This document shows positions 19,192-27,704 of a DNA stretch of 64,000 nt, piece after piece. Position 1 is the first letter of the stretch, and the number at the start of each line of letters is the position of its first letter. The notes below the pieces were generated by a model, which saw nothing but the letters and a program-made list of their open reading frames with translations, made no database searches and had not been told where the DNA came from. Origin of the DNA: Flavobacteriales bacterium UBA6057 (lineage in GTDB: Bacteria > Bacteroidota > Bacteroidia > Flavobacteriales_G > Salibacteraceae). The stretch is from assembly GCA_002428995.1 (NCBI GenBank), contig DIYJ01000020.1, forward strand, positions 303,063 to 367,062, written 5' to 3'. The position numbers and the translations under genes were made by a program.

Positions 19192-19842
19192 CTAGTCCAA
19201 CTCGACCACCCCGTACTGTATCGCGTAGCGCGTCAAACCTGCTGTATTCTTCAAGTCCAACTTGCTCATGATGTTTTTACGGTGCGTTTCTACGGTATGA
19301 AGGCTAATGAACAATTGATCCGCTATTTCCTGGCTTGTCAACGCCTCAGCCACAAGCTTCAAAATCTCCATCTCACGCTTGGTAAGCAGATGTTCCGGGC
19401 CTTGCCGCTCCTTTTCCTTTTTTGCTGGACTGAATTGCGATAAATAAGCCTGTAGCGCCTCCTCCCCAAAGTGCTTCTCACCGTTCGACACTCTGGTAAT
19501 GGCTGTCACCAGCTCCTCTCGTCCGGCATTCTTCATCACGTATCCATACGCTCCCTCCTGCATCGCCCGATTGATAAATGCATGATCCTTGAACATCGTA
19601 AGCAGTATGACCCTGGCATTGGAGTCTATCTTAAAAAGTTCCGCCATCGCCTCCAGACCATCCATCTCAGGCATATTGATATCCATCAGGAGTACGTCAG
19701 GATTCCAGGCAGCATACTCATCCATCACCTGTTTCCCTGTTTCTGCCTCACCTATCATGACAATCCCGGGCTCGTCAGACAACAAAGCCTTGACACCATC
19801 CACAAACATTTGGTGATCGTCAGCGATCGCAACTCGGATCAT
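19192..19842 (-). CDS. NarL/LuxR-family response regulator
   Basis: A 216-residue DNA-binding response regulator. The receiver domain (about 1-120) has the acidic pair near residue 8 (IADDHQMF) and phospho-acceptor Asp54 in DVLLMDINMPEMDG. The C-terminal LuxR helix-turn-helix (about 150-212) reads LTKREMEILKLVAEALTSQEIADQLFISLHTVETHRKNIMSKL. It follows the histidine kinase by 28 bases in the same direction, so the two form a standard pair. Targets are unknown; autoregulation through the palindrome at 21694-21711 is a reasonable guess. Confidence 0.93.
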   Translation of the reverse strand: MIRVAIADDHQMFVDGVKALLSDEPGIVMIGEAETGKQVMDEYAAWNPDVLLMDINMPEMDGLEAMAELFKIDSNARVILLTMFKDHAFINRAMQEGAYGYVMKNAGREELVTAITRVSNGEKHFGEEALQAYLSQFSPAKKEKERQGPEHLLTKREMEILKLVAEALTSQEIADQLFISLHTVETHRKNIMSKLDLKNTAGLTRYAIQYGVVELD

Positions 19843-19870
19843 AATTAACCAGTTGAATATTAGGGTCTAA

Positions 19871-21688
19871 CTAAAGTAATGGAATATCGATGATGACGGT
19901 CGTTCCACGCCCGTTATTTGAATCAAAAATCACCGTTCCATTCAGCAATGCAGCTCTTTTCTGAACGTTTTCCAGTCCCATGCCTTCCTTCACCTGCCCA
20001 GTCTCAAACCCTTGACCATCATCTTCTACGATCACATTCAGATGATCCTCCTGACGATTCATACTGATCGTTACCTCGCTGGCTTGTGCATGTTTCAACA
20101 CATTCGCCAGCAATTCCTGCGTGATTCGATAGACCGCAATTTCTACCTTGCTCGGGACACGCTGATCAAGGTTGTGGGCGAAAACGGATACCTGAATCTT
20201 GTCTGAAGAAGATATTCGATCTCCCAGCTCTCGAACAGCCTCTTCCAAACCAAACTTCATCAACACTCCCGAAACCATGTCATGAGAGAGTTTGCGCACC
20301 TCATCGACCAAATGATCCAACATGGTGTAAGTCTTGGAAAACTGCTTCTGGTTTGCTGCTTGCCCCTTATCTACCTTTCCTTCCAACGCCTCCATGTTGT
20401 GTTTGACAGTCGCAAGCTGACTTCCAATACGATCGTGTAAATCCTCGGCAATTCGCCTGCGCTCCTTCTCCTGTCCTTGCACCATGGCATCCAACGCAGC
20501 TAGTTCCTGCTTTTGCAATAGCTCGTTGATCTTCTGTTGCTTGATCTGTTCGTTCTTATGAGCCATTTGAGCGCGTTGACGCTGATGGTAGATCGCAAAG
20601 GCTCCAGCTACCATCAAAATCAACATTCCCAGAACCAGACCTAGTATCCACATGCTTTGTCGCTGTTGAGCAGCGTCCAGCTCAGCGTTAGAAGCTCTCA
20701 ACTCTGTGTTTTCGCGTTCTTTTTTTTCAACTTGATACCTGGCTTCAATGCTTCTGATGCGCTTCTCTCGATCAGCATCGAAATAGTCTTCGCTTGCCGT
20801 TACATATCGCCAAAGTGCAGAATAGGCAGAGTCAATACGGCCTTGCTCATCATGAACTACCACCAGATTGTACAAATTGTCGGTCAGTGATTGAGCAGCG
20901 GACAATCGCTTGTTGATAGAGATGGCAGACTCAAGGTATAGTTCTGCGGAGTCGAGAATTCCGGTCTGTAGATAGAGTGCTCCAAGGTTTCCCAGGGCTT
21001 TTGCGATATTCACACTGTCCTGTTCTTCCCCAGCCAATCTCAAGGCTCTGCGAAAAGAAGCGATGGCTAAATCGACTTTGTCCTCTCGAATGTGGAGATT
21101 GCCAACATTGATCAAACACCCAATCAGTTGGTCTCGAAATCCATGGTTCTGAATGAGCTGGAGCGCACTTTTATAGTAATGCCAAGCGCTGTCCAGTTGC
21201 CCCAAATTCTTGAAGTTCGAGCCTAGATTGACGTACAAGCCTGACACCTTATCCAGTTCCTCTCGGTCCAACCGGATTCGCAACGCTTTTCGGTGGTACT
21301 CTATGGCCGAATGTCTATCCTTTTGTCGAGCCCTCAAGACAGCCAGCTGCGAATACGAGCTGGCCATGCCTTGAAGATCTCCTATAGAATCACACATCTT
21401 TAAAGAGGCCAGAGAATGAGCCATCGAAAGCTCATAGTCTCCCCAGTTCTTTTGGATGATAGCGAGTTTTCTCAGGCTTGCCGCCTCTACAGTAGGATAC
21501 TTGCTTTCTTTAGCCTGCCTCATCACTTCCAAGGCAATGCCACGGGCGCTATCGGGATGATCATTGATCAACTCGAAGCTTTCGCTCAGTTGAGCCATAA
21601 GACTGGTTGAATCCTTCTGGGCGAAACAACCATTCGTGAAAAGCAGAAGGCTAAGAAAGGGTAAAAGAAACGCGCGTATCTGTGGCAT
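19871..21688 (-). CDS. TPR-repeat sensor histidine kinase (HisKA_3 type)
   Basis: A 605-residue sensor kinase. After a signal sequence (ending about GCFA/Q) come six or more tetratricopeptide repeats up to about residue 310, with recurring LGNLGALYLQTG-like units, then a coiled-coil, one membrane helix (about 345-365, MWILGLVLGMLILMVAGAFAI) and a HisKA_3 dimerisation helix with phospho-acceptor His418 in RRRIAEDLHDRIGSQLA. The HATPase domain has QELLANVLKHA, VEDDGQGF and MGLENVQKRAALL. The TPRs would sit in the periplasm and presumably sense a protein or peptide; this is inference. A good promoter and a perfect palindrome lie at its 5' end. Confidence 0.93.
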   Translation of the reverse strand: MPQIRAFLLPFLSLLLFTNGCFAQKDSTSLMAQLSESFELINDHPDSARGIALEVMRQAKESKYPTVEAASLRKLAIIQKNWGDYELSMAHSLASLKMCDSIGDLQGMASSYSQLAVLRARQKDRHSAIEYHRKALRIRLDREELDKVSGLYVNLGSNFKNLGQLDSAWHYYKSALQLIQNHGFRDQLIGCLINVGNLHIREDKVDLAIASFRRALRLAGEEQDSVNIAKALGNLGALYLQTGILDSAELYLESAISINKRLSAAQSLTDNLYNLVVVHDEQGRIDSAYSALWRYVTASEDYFDADREKRIRSIEARYQVEKKERENTELRASNAELDAAQQRQSMWILGLVLGMLILMVAGAFAIYHQRQRAQMAHKNEQIKQQKINELLQKQELAALDAMVQGQEKERRRIAEDLHDRIGSQLATVKHNMEALEGKVDKGQAANQKQFSKTYTMLDHLVDEVRKLSHDMVSGVLMKFGLEEAVRELGDRISSSDKIQVSVFAHNLDQRVPSKVEIAVYRITQELLANVLKHAQASEVTISMNRQEDHLNVIVEDDGQGFETGQVKEGMGLENVQKRAALLNGTVIFDSNNGRGTTVIIDIPLL

Positions 21689-21693
21689 GAACC

Positions 21694-21711
21694 AGCTTTG
21701 AGCTCAAAGCT
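21694..21711. promoter_or_regulatory. Perfect 18-bp palindrome, candidate operator of the TPR-kinase operon
   Basis: The sequence AGCTTTGAGCTCAAAGCT is identical to its own reverse complement. It overlaps the -7 promoter element of the kinase-regulator operon and ends five bases before the kinase start codon. NarL-type regulators bind inverted repeats, so binding by the operon's own regulator is plausible but not shown. Confidence 0.5.
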
Positions 21712-21734
21712 AGAACTGCAGCGAACACTCACAA
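21705..21734 (-). promoter_or_regulatory. Promoter of the TPR kinase/NarL regulator operon
   Basis: On the minus strand TTG (21732-21734) is followed after 19 bases by TAGCTTTG (21705-21712), an exact match to the Bacteroidota TTG-N19-TAnnTTTG form. The start site would lie near 21698, giving a leader of only about ten bases. Confidence 0.55.
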
Positions 21735-21742
21735 AATACTAT

Positions 21743-22117
21743 CTACGTATTGCCGGAGCCGTCATCTATTTCAGCATCGGTATATCTGACCCTGGTAGTT
21801 TTGCTTTTCCTCACCGAACCATCTGAGTTTCTCTCTATTACTTCCACAAGGACTCCATATGGTTGAAGAGGTGGTTTATCGCCTGCTAAAAAGTTCAATG
21901 CGTTTACTTCTTTTGCAACAAACTGCCCCGTTGCTACATGACCGTAGTCTATAACGTATTTAAGGAAACCTGCGTAACCCGCTCGGATCTCACCAGCAGA
22001 TAAATTAGTACTCGTAAGCGTAGGAGAAATGCTTTGCCGACACTTAACGATGCAGTGCAAAGAGTAGCTAGGATCGTCATACCTAAGGTAAACAAAAGCT
22101 CTGTTTTCATAAGCCAT
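21743..22117 (-). CDS. Uncharacterised 124-residue protein
   Basis: I do not recognise this family. The protein begins MAYENRAFVYLRYDDPSYSLHCIVKCRQ, has no signal peptide or membrane helix and contains two Cys residues close to the start. It ends in a charged tail (TRVRYTDAEIDDGSGNT). It begins with ATG 11 bases after the stop codon of the serine-protease lipoprotein gene, so the two are probably co-transcribed. Without a leader it should be cytoplasmic, which is odd for a partner of an exported protease. The frame is clean and positioned like a real gene. Confidence 0.6.
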   Translation of the reverse strand: MAYENRAFVYLRYDDPSYSLHCIVKCRQSISPTLTSTNLSAGEIRAGYAGFLKYVIDYGHVATGQFVAKEVNALNFLAGDKPPLQPYGVLVEVIERNSDGSVRKSKTTRVRYTDAEIDDGSGNT

Positions 22118-22128
22118 ATCACTGATAT

Positions 22129-23157
22129 TTAATTGGTTATATTATTTTTCAATGCATCAATCAATACACCCACAGGCATAATCCTGACCTGACAAGATTC
22201 AAGACTGTGTGTACGGTAAACATGACACGAATCCTGTTCGACACGGCTGAAGTCCTGCCCACCACTCACAAATATTCCAACCAGCTTATTTGACTCAGAG
22301 TCGAACACGGGACCACCAGAATCACCATCGGAATTGTCGATATCGGCTCTAATATGAAAGGGAGCCTGAGAAGTACTTTTTAGCACCACTCCAGGTGGGT
22401 TTAGCCGAAGGCGTGAACCCAAGGGGAAGCCCATGGAATAAACTGAGTCTCCAGGTTGCACTGTTCCTGTATCTGCCAAGATGAGTCTTTGGGGGATTTT
22501 TCGTTCCAATCCGTAAAAAGCGTAGTCTTCCGCGTCCACCAGATCTTGTTCCCCACAATCCGAATGGTAGTAACGTGAGACACGGTAGACATTGCTATCT
22601 GGAAAGACTATCGAACCGTTAGGATTGGTTGAGTAGTCATAAAATCCGTAAACAAGAACGAATCCCAAGTCTGATAGAAATAGTTGATCATTTCGACACA
22701 CGGCATGCCCCGAGAGAGCGACAATGCTATCATTAAGGGCAAAGCCAGTAGAATGCACAATGTTTAACTCTCCATGCAATGGATGTGAATCGCATAGATA
22801 GGGTCTGCTCTGACCCACCGTTTCATAAGAGTCGAGAATCCAGCGATCACCCTCATGGCGCAGATTAGAATCTACTAATACGGCAAATACCTTTTCAGCA
22901 TTTTCAATCATCCCTGTATCCGTCAGTCTACTCGTTGGCATACCATCGTATCGACCATCCGAAGAATTACCTTTTTGAGATTTCTTACCATTGGCACCGT
23001 CAAGCGAGAAGTCTTTTTTTACTGATTGGTTAAATCCCACAGATTCCGATTGCCCCTGGTTCACGATCACCTTTTTAGAATCTTCTCCACATCCTACTAG
23101 TAAGACAGTTGCAGAGATGAACAGGAGAGAGAAGTATTGTTTCAGTCCGATTCTCAT
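22129..23157 (-). CDS. Trypsin-like serine protease, predicted lipoprotein
   Basis: A 342-residue protein counted from the ATG at 23157; the frame is open further to a TTG at 23178, but the ATG begins a lipoprotein signal with lipobox LLVGC (Cys23). A low-complexity Ser/Lys/Gly linker (about 25-75) precedes a chymotrypsin-fold domain. The likely triad is His151 in VALSGHAVC, Asp211 in DAEDYAFYG and Ser280 in DGDSGGPVF, followed by KLVGIFVSGG. No PDZ domain is present, which separates it from DegP/HtrA. Lipidation suggests a membrane-anchored periplasmic or surface protease. Substrate unknown. Confidence 0.8.
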   Translation of the reverse strand: MRIGLKQYFSLLFISATVLLVGCGEDSKKVIVNQGQSESVGFNQSVKKDFSLDGANGKKSQKGNSSDGRYDGMPTSRLTDTGMIENAEKVFAVLVDSNLRHEGDRWILDSYETVGQSRPYLCDSHPLHGELNIVHSTGFALNDSIVALSGHAVCRNDQLFLSDLGFVLVYGFYDYSTNPNGSIVFPDSNVYRVSRYYHSDCGEQDLVDAEDYAFYGLERKIPQRLILADTGTVQPGDSVYSMGFPLGSRLRLNPPGVVLKSTSQAPFHIRADIDNSDGDSGGPVFDSESNKLVGIFVSGGQDFSRVEQDSCHVYRTHSLESCQVRIMPVGVLIDALKNNITN

Positions 23158-23212
23158 GATTAGCTTTTTATAATTCAACTCTTAATTAGCGAGTAGTCAA
23201 CCTCTCCGATGG

Positions 23213-23968
23213 TCAAAAATTCGCCCCGACTGAAACCGTCACTGGCAACTGATCAATCGGGTCATCAGGTCCGATCCATGAAATCGGGAAGTTCACTAGT
23301 ATGATGGCTAAATCTTTCACTATTAAGCCTCCAGAAAAATTAGAATAACCTAAAACATCCCTTCCGTCTGCCGTTAGCCGCCCTACCAGCTCAGAACTAC
23401 CATACATCACAGCGCCTCTGATTCTTCCAGCAAATGCTAGGTTTCCGGCAGTTCCGGCAAAACGGTAATGCCATTCTAAACCCACATCTACATTCCATAA
23501 CGGATCATTGACCGATGTACCAAGGGCCGGTAAGGCAGTTGACACCTTCGGACTAAAGTAAAAGCTGTGGTTCAACTTATTATCACCATAAAACAAAAGT
23601 GGTCGATCAAACCGTAAGGTCGCGTTACCTCCGGTAGACAGAAATTGATTCAGCACATTCGTACTGTCATCGGTCTCATTGGAAATAGCGCCTGAAAAGG
23701 AGATTCTCCAGCATTTGATGTGATCGGTAATAAGTTCAGTAAATACCGTCCCGGATGTATCACGACCATTGATGGAAAACTGGGTTTGGTGGTCCATACG
23801 TGACTCCCAGAACGTGGTATCTATATACACTCTTGAGAAGTTTCCATCCTTCTTTTTGACTCCTTGAGACTTCAACTCAGTGGACGAAGGGCTTTGATAA
23901 AACAATTGCTGAGCAGAAACGCAGAATGCGAAAAGAATGAAAGCCGAGGTGAAAAATAATCTGATCAT
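23213..23968 (-). CDS. Predicted outer-membrane or exported protein, unknown function
   Basis: A 251-residue protein from the ATG at 23968, which starts a typical signal peptide (MIRLFFTSAFILFAFCVSA/Q). In-frame ATGs at 23995 and 24022 would give an N-terminal extension and are less likely. The mature part shows alternating strand patterns (RFDRPLLFYGDNKLNHSFYFSP, VDVGLEWHYRF) and ends in aromatic-rich beta segments with a final Phe (VTVSVGANF), which is the usual end of outer-membrane barrels. I do not recognise the family. It lies upstream of the serine-protease lipoprotein in the same direction. Confidence 0.6.
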   Translation of the reverse strand: MIRLFFTSAFILFAFCVSAQQLFYQSPSSTELKSQGVKKKDGNFSRVYIDTTFWESRMDHQTQFSINGRDTSGTVFTELITDHIKCWRISFSGAISNETDDSTNVLNQFLSTGGNATLRFDRPLLFYGDNKLNHSFYFSPKVSTALPALGTSVNDPLWNVDVGLEWHYRFAGTAGNLAFAGRIRGAVMYGSSELVGRLTADGRDVLGYSNFSGGLIVKDLAIILVNFPISWIGPDDPIDQLPVTVSVGANF

Positions 23969-24164
23969 GAGGATGAAATTGATGCTGACAAACATCCTCC
24001 TGCGCTTCAGGAATAACCTCATTACCTACAGCCATTCCGTTCTACCCAGAAACCATTAGACGCTGCCCTACACATTCTAAAAACCTATCCCCAAACCCAC
24101 TATTTTCGCAGCTCGTGCAGTTCAAGATCAAAACCACTCGTTGACGCAAACTCAGATCATAGAC

Positions 24165-24710
24165 ATGGTGAATGCTCCCCGGCTTTCACCGGAAGTGCTT
24201 TACAAGACTTACCTGGAAGACAAGGACCGGGAAGTGCTGGGGAGCCTGTTTAGGCAGTTTATGCCGCTGGTATTTGGTGTGTGCATGAAATACCTGGGTG
24301 AAAAGAATGCAGCTCAGGATGCCACCATGGATGTATTTGAGCATCTGATCGGTGCCGAGCCAAAATCGGAAGTGCGGAATTTCAAAGCCTACCTCTATGT
24401 GATGACCAAGAACCTCTGCCTTATGAAGCAGCGGGGTGAAAAGGTCCAGCACGTAGAAATTTCAGATCGGGATATGGAATTGGCCACAGAAGTGCATCCT
24501 ATAGATGACCCGGAGATGAAAGAAGCTCAGTTGAAGAAGTGCCTGGAGCAATTGAAAGACCTGCAACGCTCATGTGTAGAACTGTTTTACTTCAAAAAGC
24601 AGAGCTACATGGAGATTTCCAAGGGGCAGCGGATGAACTTGAGCGCAGTGAAAAGTCATATTCAAAACGGGAAGAGAAACCTTAAAATCTGCATCGAGCA
24701 GCAAGCGTGA
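24165..24710 (+). CDS. ECF-type RNA polymerase sigma factor
   Basis: A 181-residue sigma-70 family factor. The ATG at 24165 is preferred to TTG at 24141. Region 2 reads LFRQFMPLVFGVCMKYLGEKNAAQDATMDVFEHL and region 4 is CLEQLKDLQRSCVELFYFKKQSYMEISKGQRMNLSAVKSHIQNGKRNLKI, with the helix-turn-helix. The stop codon overlaps the GTG start of the next gene (GTGA), so it is translationally coupled to a membrane protein that looks like its anti-sigma regulator. The target promoters are unknown. Confidence 0.92.
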   Translation: MVNAPRLSPEVLYKTYLEDKDREVLGSLFRQFMPLVFGVCMKYLGEKNAAQDATMDVFEHLIGAEPKSEVRNFKAYLYVMTKNLCLMKQRGEKVQHVEISDRDMELATEVHPIDDPEMKEAQLKKCLEQLKDLQRSCVELFYFKKQSYMEISKGQRMNLSAVKSHIQNGKRNLKICIEQQA

Positions 24711-25735
24711 AGCACGACAGCGACATACTGAAACGAATCAAGACCTACTTCATGCGAAGGCGTGTGGCGGAAGACGCACATGCTTTTGAGCGGGAAGTGG
24801 AGCAAGATCCTTTCTTGTATGAAGCCATCGAAGGATTCGAAGACTTGCACGTGTCTGACATTCAGCAGGCGCTGGACGAGTTGGATGACCGACTCGATCG
24901 CAAGACCAGAAGGCGGATCGTTATTCCATGGAAAATGGTGGCTGGTGTTGCGGCAATCATAGGTGTTGGCGTTGCACTCTTCTCTGTTTTGCCAATGAGT
25001 GGAGATGGCAATATGGCCAATGAATCCACCCCAGCAGAGGCAGAAACTGAAGCCACTCAAGGTCCTGATTACAAACCGCGCTACGTGCAACCTTCATTCT
25101 CCGTTCTTGAAGCTCCTGAAGTGGAAGCGATAGCCACAGCAGATTCTACCGAAACGGTCCCGGATGAGATGGAAGAAGCGGTGGCGTTGGCAGAGCCGGT
25201 GGTGATTCCAGCCCAGGAAGAAACACAGCGCAGTGAACGCGTAGCACCCACCAATGCTGACTCGAAAAACCAATACCGCCAAGTTGCCAAGGAGTCAGCG
25301 GATGCGAGCACGGACATTGCAGATGCTGATGATGGAGGAACTACAACCAATGCAGAGTCGGAAGTCGGAATCAGTGCAGATTTTGCCATGGAGGAAACTG
25401 CTGCTCCCAGCAAGGCGATAGAGCAACTGAGCGTAAGCAGTGAAAAGAGCACTCCACAAAATGCAAGAACTGCAAGCACAGCGACTCCAAGCAATGGAAT
25501 GAAGGCATATCGTCAATACCTATCCGATGGTGTCAAAAAAGCGGACGACATGCCTCGAGGCTCCGTAGTGGTGTCTTTCGAGTTTGACAAAAACGGTCAG
25601 CCGAGGAAAGTGAAAGTGGAGCGCTCTCTGTGCTCTTCCTGTGACAAGCAAGCGATCAAGCTGATTGAGAATGGACCTAACTGGATTGCTCCGGATCGCA
25701 AGCAACGGATGACCATCGAGGTTCCGTTCCAATAA
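24707..25735 (+). CDS. Anti-sigma-like membrane protein with C-terminal TonB-type domain
   Basis: A 342-residue protein that starts at GTG, four bases inside the sigma-factor gene. The cytoplasmic N-terminus (about 1-75) has the pattern AHAFEREVEQDPFLYEAIEGFEDL seen in Bacteroidota sigma-linked membrane proteins. One membrane helix follows (about 78-100), then a long Ala/Thr/Glu-rich periplasmic stretch, and a C-terminal domain (about 265-342: RGSVVVSFEFDKNGQPRKVKV, then DKQAIKLIENGPNW, then MTIEVPFQ) with a TonB-like fold. A CSSC pair lies in this domain. The coupling suggests control of the sigma factor; the TonB-like end could receive an envelope signal. Role inferred. Confidence 0.75.
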   Translation: MKHDSDILKRIKTYFMRRRVAEDAHAFEREVEQDPFLYEAIEGFEDLHVSDIQQALDELDDRLDRKTRRRIVIPWKMVAGVAAIIGVGVALFSVLPMSGDGNMANESTPAEAETEATQGPDYKPRYVQPSFSVLEAPEVEAIATADSTETVPDEMEEAVALAEPVVIPAQEETQRSERVAPTNADSKNQYRQVAKESADASTDIADADDGGTTTNAESEVGISADFAMEETAAPSKAIEQLSVSSEKSTPQNARTASTATPSNGMKAYRQYLSDGVKKADDMPRGSVVVSFEFDKNGQPRKVKVERSLCSSCDKQAIKLIENGPNWIAPDRKQRMTIEVPFQ

Positions 25736-25763
25736 GCGACCGTTACCAAGTCTTCATGCGCAC

Positions 25764-27011
25764 TCAGAAACCCCATTTAAGGCGGGCAAAAACGGAGGTG
25801 CCGTAATTCCGAAACTCAGAACCATTATCCAGAAAGGTGGTTTGCCCAAAAACAGCAAATTCCCAGTTGTTGGCCACAGCCACGGTGAGCGAAGGCATAA
25901 GAAATAAGAGGTTGGTACCCGGGGCGTAGATGCCGACCAAGGAACCGTTGATCAACGCGCTGAGCGGCCTTGACACTGACAGCAGCGTAGAATACCTGGT
26001 CGGCATCAAATTCTTGGCACTAGGAGGTTCTGAAGCGCCCAAAGCAGTGTTGGCCAGAGCATTGATGTTGAACGTTGAATCTGTCCCTTCGGAACTGTAG
26101 AGCGCTCCAGCCATGACATAGAGGTTACCCTTGAACACATAGTCGATCGAAGTAGAAATGCTGATCGCACCGCTTTCCTCCTGCCAATTGTCCTGTGGGT
26201 GGAAGTAAGTGACCTCTCCTTTGAATCCAGCCGTTTTTAAATTCCCGGCCCAGCCTGCACCGAGAGCCACATCCTGGTTCCACCAGCCGGCCAGCAGTTG
26301 GAAGTCGTAGGTCCGTTTGTTGAATTTATACATGCCCGCTGCAATCCAGGTTGAATCGTTCAATGACGGAGCAATGGCTACATCAATAGCTGCCATGCTG
26401 GGCAAAAAACGCTGAACCCGAAGCGCATCCGTTCCCGGGCGCTCTTCATAGTCGAAATCCACGAGGTTAAACGTATTGAACAGGTCGTTGGAGTTCCAGA
26501 AGGCATTGAGTCCCCAATTGATGCGCTGCCGGCCCAGCGTGATGTCCCAGTCGGCATTGTTCCACCGCATCCATGCGCGATCGATCTGCGTTAGGGCTAC
26601 CAAGCCGGGCTCATCCACCAGAAGCCAGCTCATGTGAGTCAGGCCATTATCCGTGTCCACACTCTCACCAAAAGCAGGATCGAAATTCACCAAATCCCCG
26701 GTGAACAAACGGTTCCTCAACTCGAGTCCCACCGTAGTCGTTTTCAAGGGATACAACCTGAAATTCAATCGGTTATGAACCAGATTACCGTGAGCCACAT
26801 AGTTCAGATCTGCCATCTGAAACGTTTGCATGTTTTTGACATAACCACGGAGTTGCATCACCTCAGACAGAGGTTTCTTTTCGCTTAGATCGCTCTTCGT
26901 GGAAGGAGAAAAGGATTCATTGGAGGAACTACCAAAAGCGTTGAACGTCAGCGTTAGGATAACGATGACCAATGCCCCCGGAAGCGCCCAAAAACCTCTA
27001 GCGCTGCTCAT
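25764..27011 (-). CDS. Outer-membrane beta-barrel protein of a Lol-like ABC cassette
   Basis: A 415-residue exported protein (signal region about 1-27, ending NAFG/S). Repeated beta-strand patterns with aromatic girdles run through it: DWDITLGRQRINWGLNAFWNSNDLF, then YDFQLLAGWWNQDVALGAGW, then EFAVFGQTTFLDNG, with final VFARLKWGF. The GRQRINWG stretch is shared with porin-like barrels of the DUF1302 kind, though I cannot confirm the family. It overlaps the end of the ABC ATPase gene by 14 bases and is the last gene of the TetR-led operon. It could be the outer-membrane acceptor for cargo carried by the LolA-like protein; this is inference. Confidence 0.75.
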   Translation of the reverse strand: MSSARGFWALPGALVIVILTLTFNAFGSSSNESFSPSTKSDLSEKKPLSEVMQLRGYVKNMQTFQMADLNYVAHGNLVHNRLNFRLYPLKTTTVGLELRNRLFTGDLVNFDPAFGESVDTDNGLTHMSWLLVDEPGLVALTQIDRAWMRWNNADWDITLGRQRINWGLNAFWNSNDLFNTFNLVDFDYEERPGTDALRVQRFLPSMAAIDVAIAPSLNDSTWIAAGMYKFNKRTYDFQLLAGWWNQDVALGAGWAGNLKTAGFKGEVTYFHPQDNWQEESGAISISTSIDYVFKGNLYVMAGALYSSEGTDSTFNINALANTALGASEPPSAKNLMPTRYSTLLSVSRPLSALINGSLVGIYAPGTNLLFLMPSLTVAVANNWEFAVFGQTTFLDNGSEFRNYGTSVFARLKWGF

Positions 27012-27684
27012 CGCTTACAATCTTTCCATCTACCAGAGTGATCACTCGCCTGGCCCGATCAATCACCCGCTGATCGTGGGTAGAAAAGATGAATGTGGTG
27101 CCTTCATCGCGGTTGAGTCGCGCCATAATGTCGAGCAGGTTGGCCGTGGACTTGGAATCAAGGTTAGCCGTAGGTTCATCCGCAAGTACGAAGTCTGGTT
27201 TTGAAGCCAGCGCCCTGGCGACTGCCACACGCTGCTGCTGACCTCCACTCAACTGGGAAGGGCGACTGTCCATTTTATCGCTGAGGCCCACTTCGCTGAG
27301 CAGCTTTTCCACCCGCTCGTTTCGAAGTGCCTTATCCACATTTTGCATGAGCATGATGAACTCGGTATTCTCCCGGGCGGTGAGCACAGGAATGAGGTTA
27401 TAGCTCTGAAACACAAAACCAATGTGCCGCAGCCGGAAGTCGATCAGCTCATTTTCGCGCATTCCGGAAAGCTCCACGCCATTCACACGAATGCTACCGG
27501 ATGTAGGTCGATCCAGTCCACCGATCATGTTGAGCAAGGTTGTTTTCCCAGAGCCAGAAGGCCCTACGATGGCGGTAAACTCACCGTTTTGAATCTGTAG
27601 ATCTACGTTGTCAACCGCTCTTACCTCTACTGCACCTTCGTAGATCTTGCTGAGGTTCTTTGTTTCTATGACCAACTGTTCCAT
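26998..27684 (-). CDS. ABC transporter ATPase (LolD/MacB type)
   Basis: A 228-residue ATPase. Walker A is GPSGSGKTTLL (about residues 41-51), the signature LSGGQQQRVAVARA (about 145-158) and Walker B FVLADEPTANLD with catalytic Glu170. IGFVFQSYNLIPVLTARENTEF is typical of the MacB/LolD/FtsE subgroup, which drives mechanotransmission rather than simple transport through the membrane. It lies 20 bases after one FtsX-type permease gene and overlaps the downstream outer-membrane protein gene. Together with two permeases and a LolA-like protein it resembles LolCDE. Confidence 0.93.
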   Translation of the reverse strand: MEQLVIETKNLSKIYEGAVEVRAVDNVDLQIQNGEFTAIVGPSGSGKTTLLNMIGGLDRPTSGSIRVNGVELSGMRENELIDFRLRHIGFVFQSYNLIPVLTARENTEFIMLMQNVDKALRNERVEKLLSEVGLSDKMDSRPSQLSGGQQQRVAVARALASKPDFVLADEPTANLDSKSTANLLDIMARLNRDEGTTFIFSTHDQRVIDRARRVITLVDGKIVSDEQR

Positions 27685-27704
27685 GGATGTGGTAGTATTC
27701 TAAT

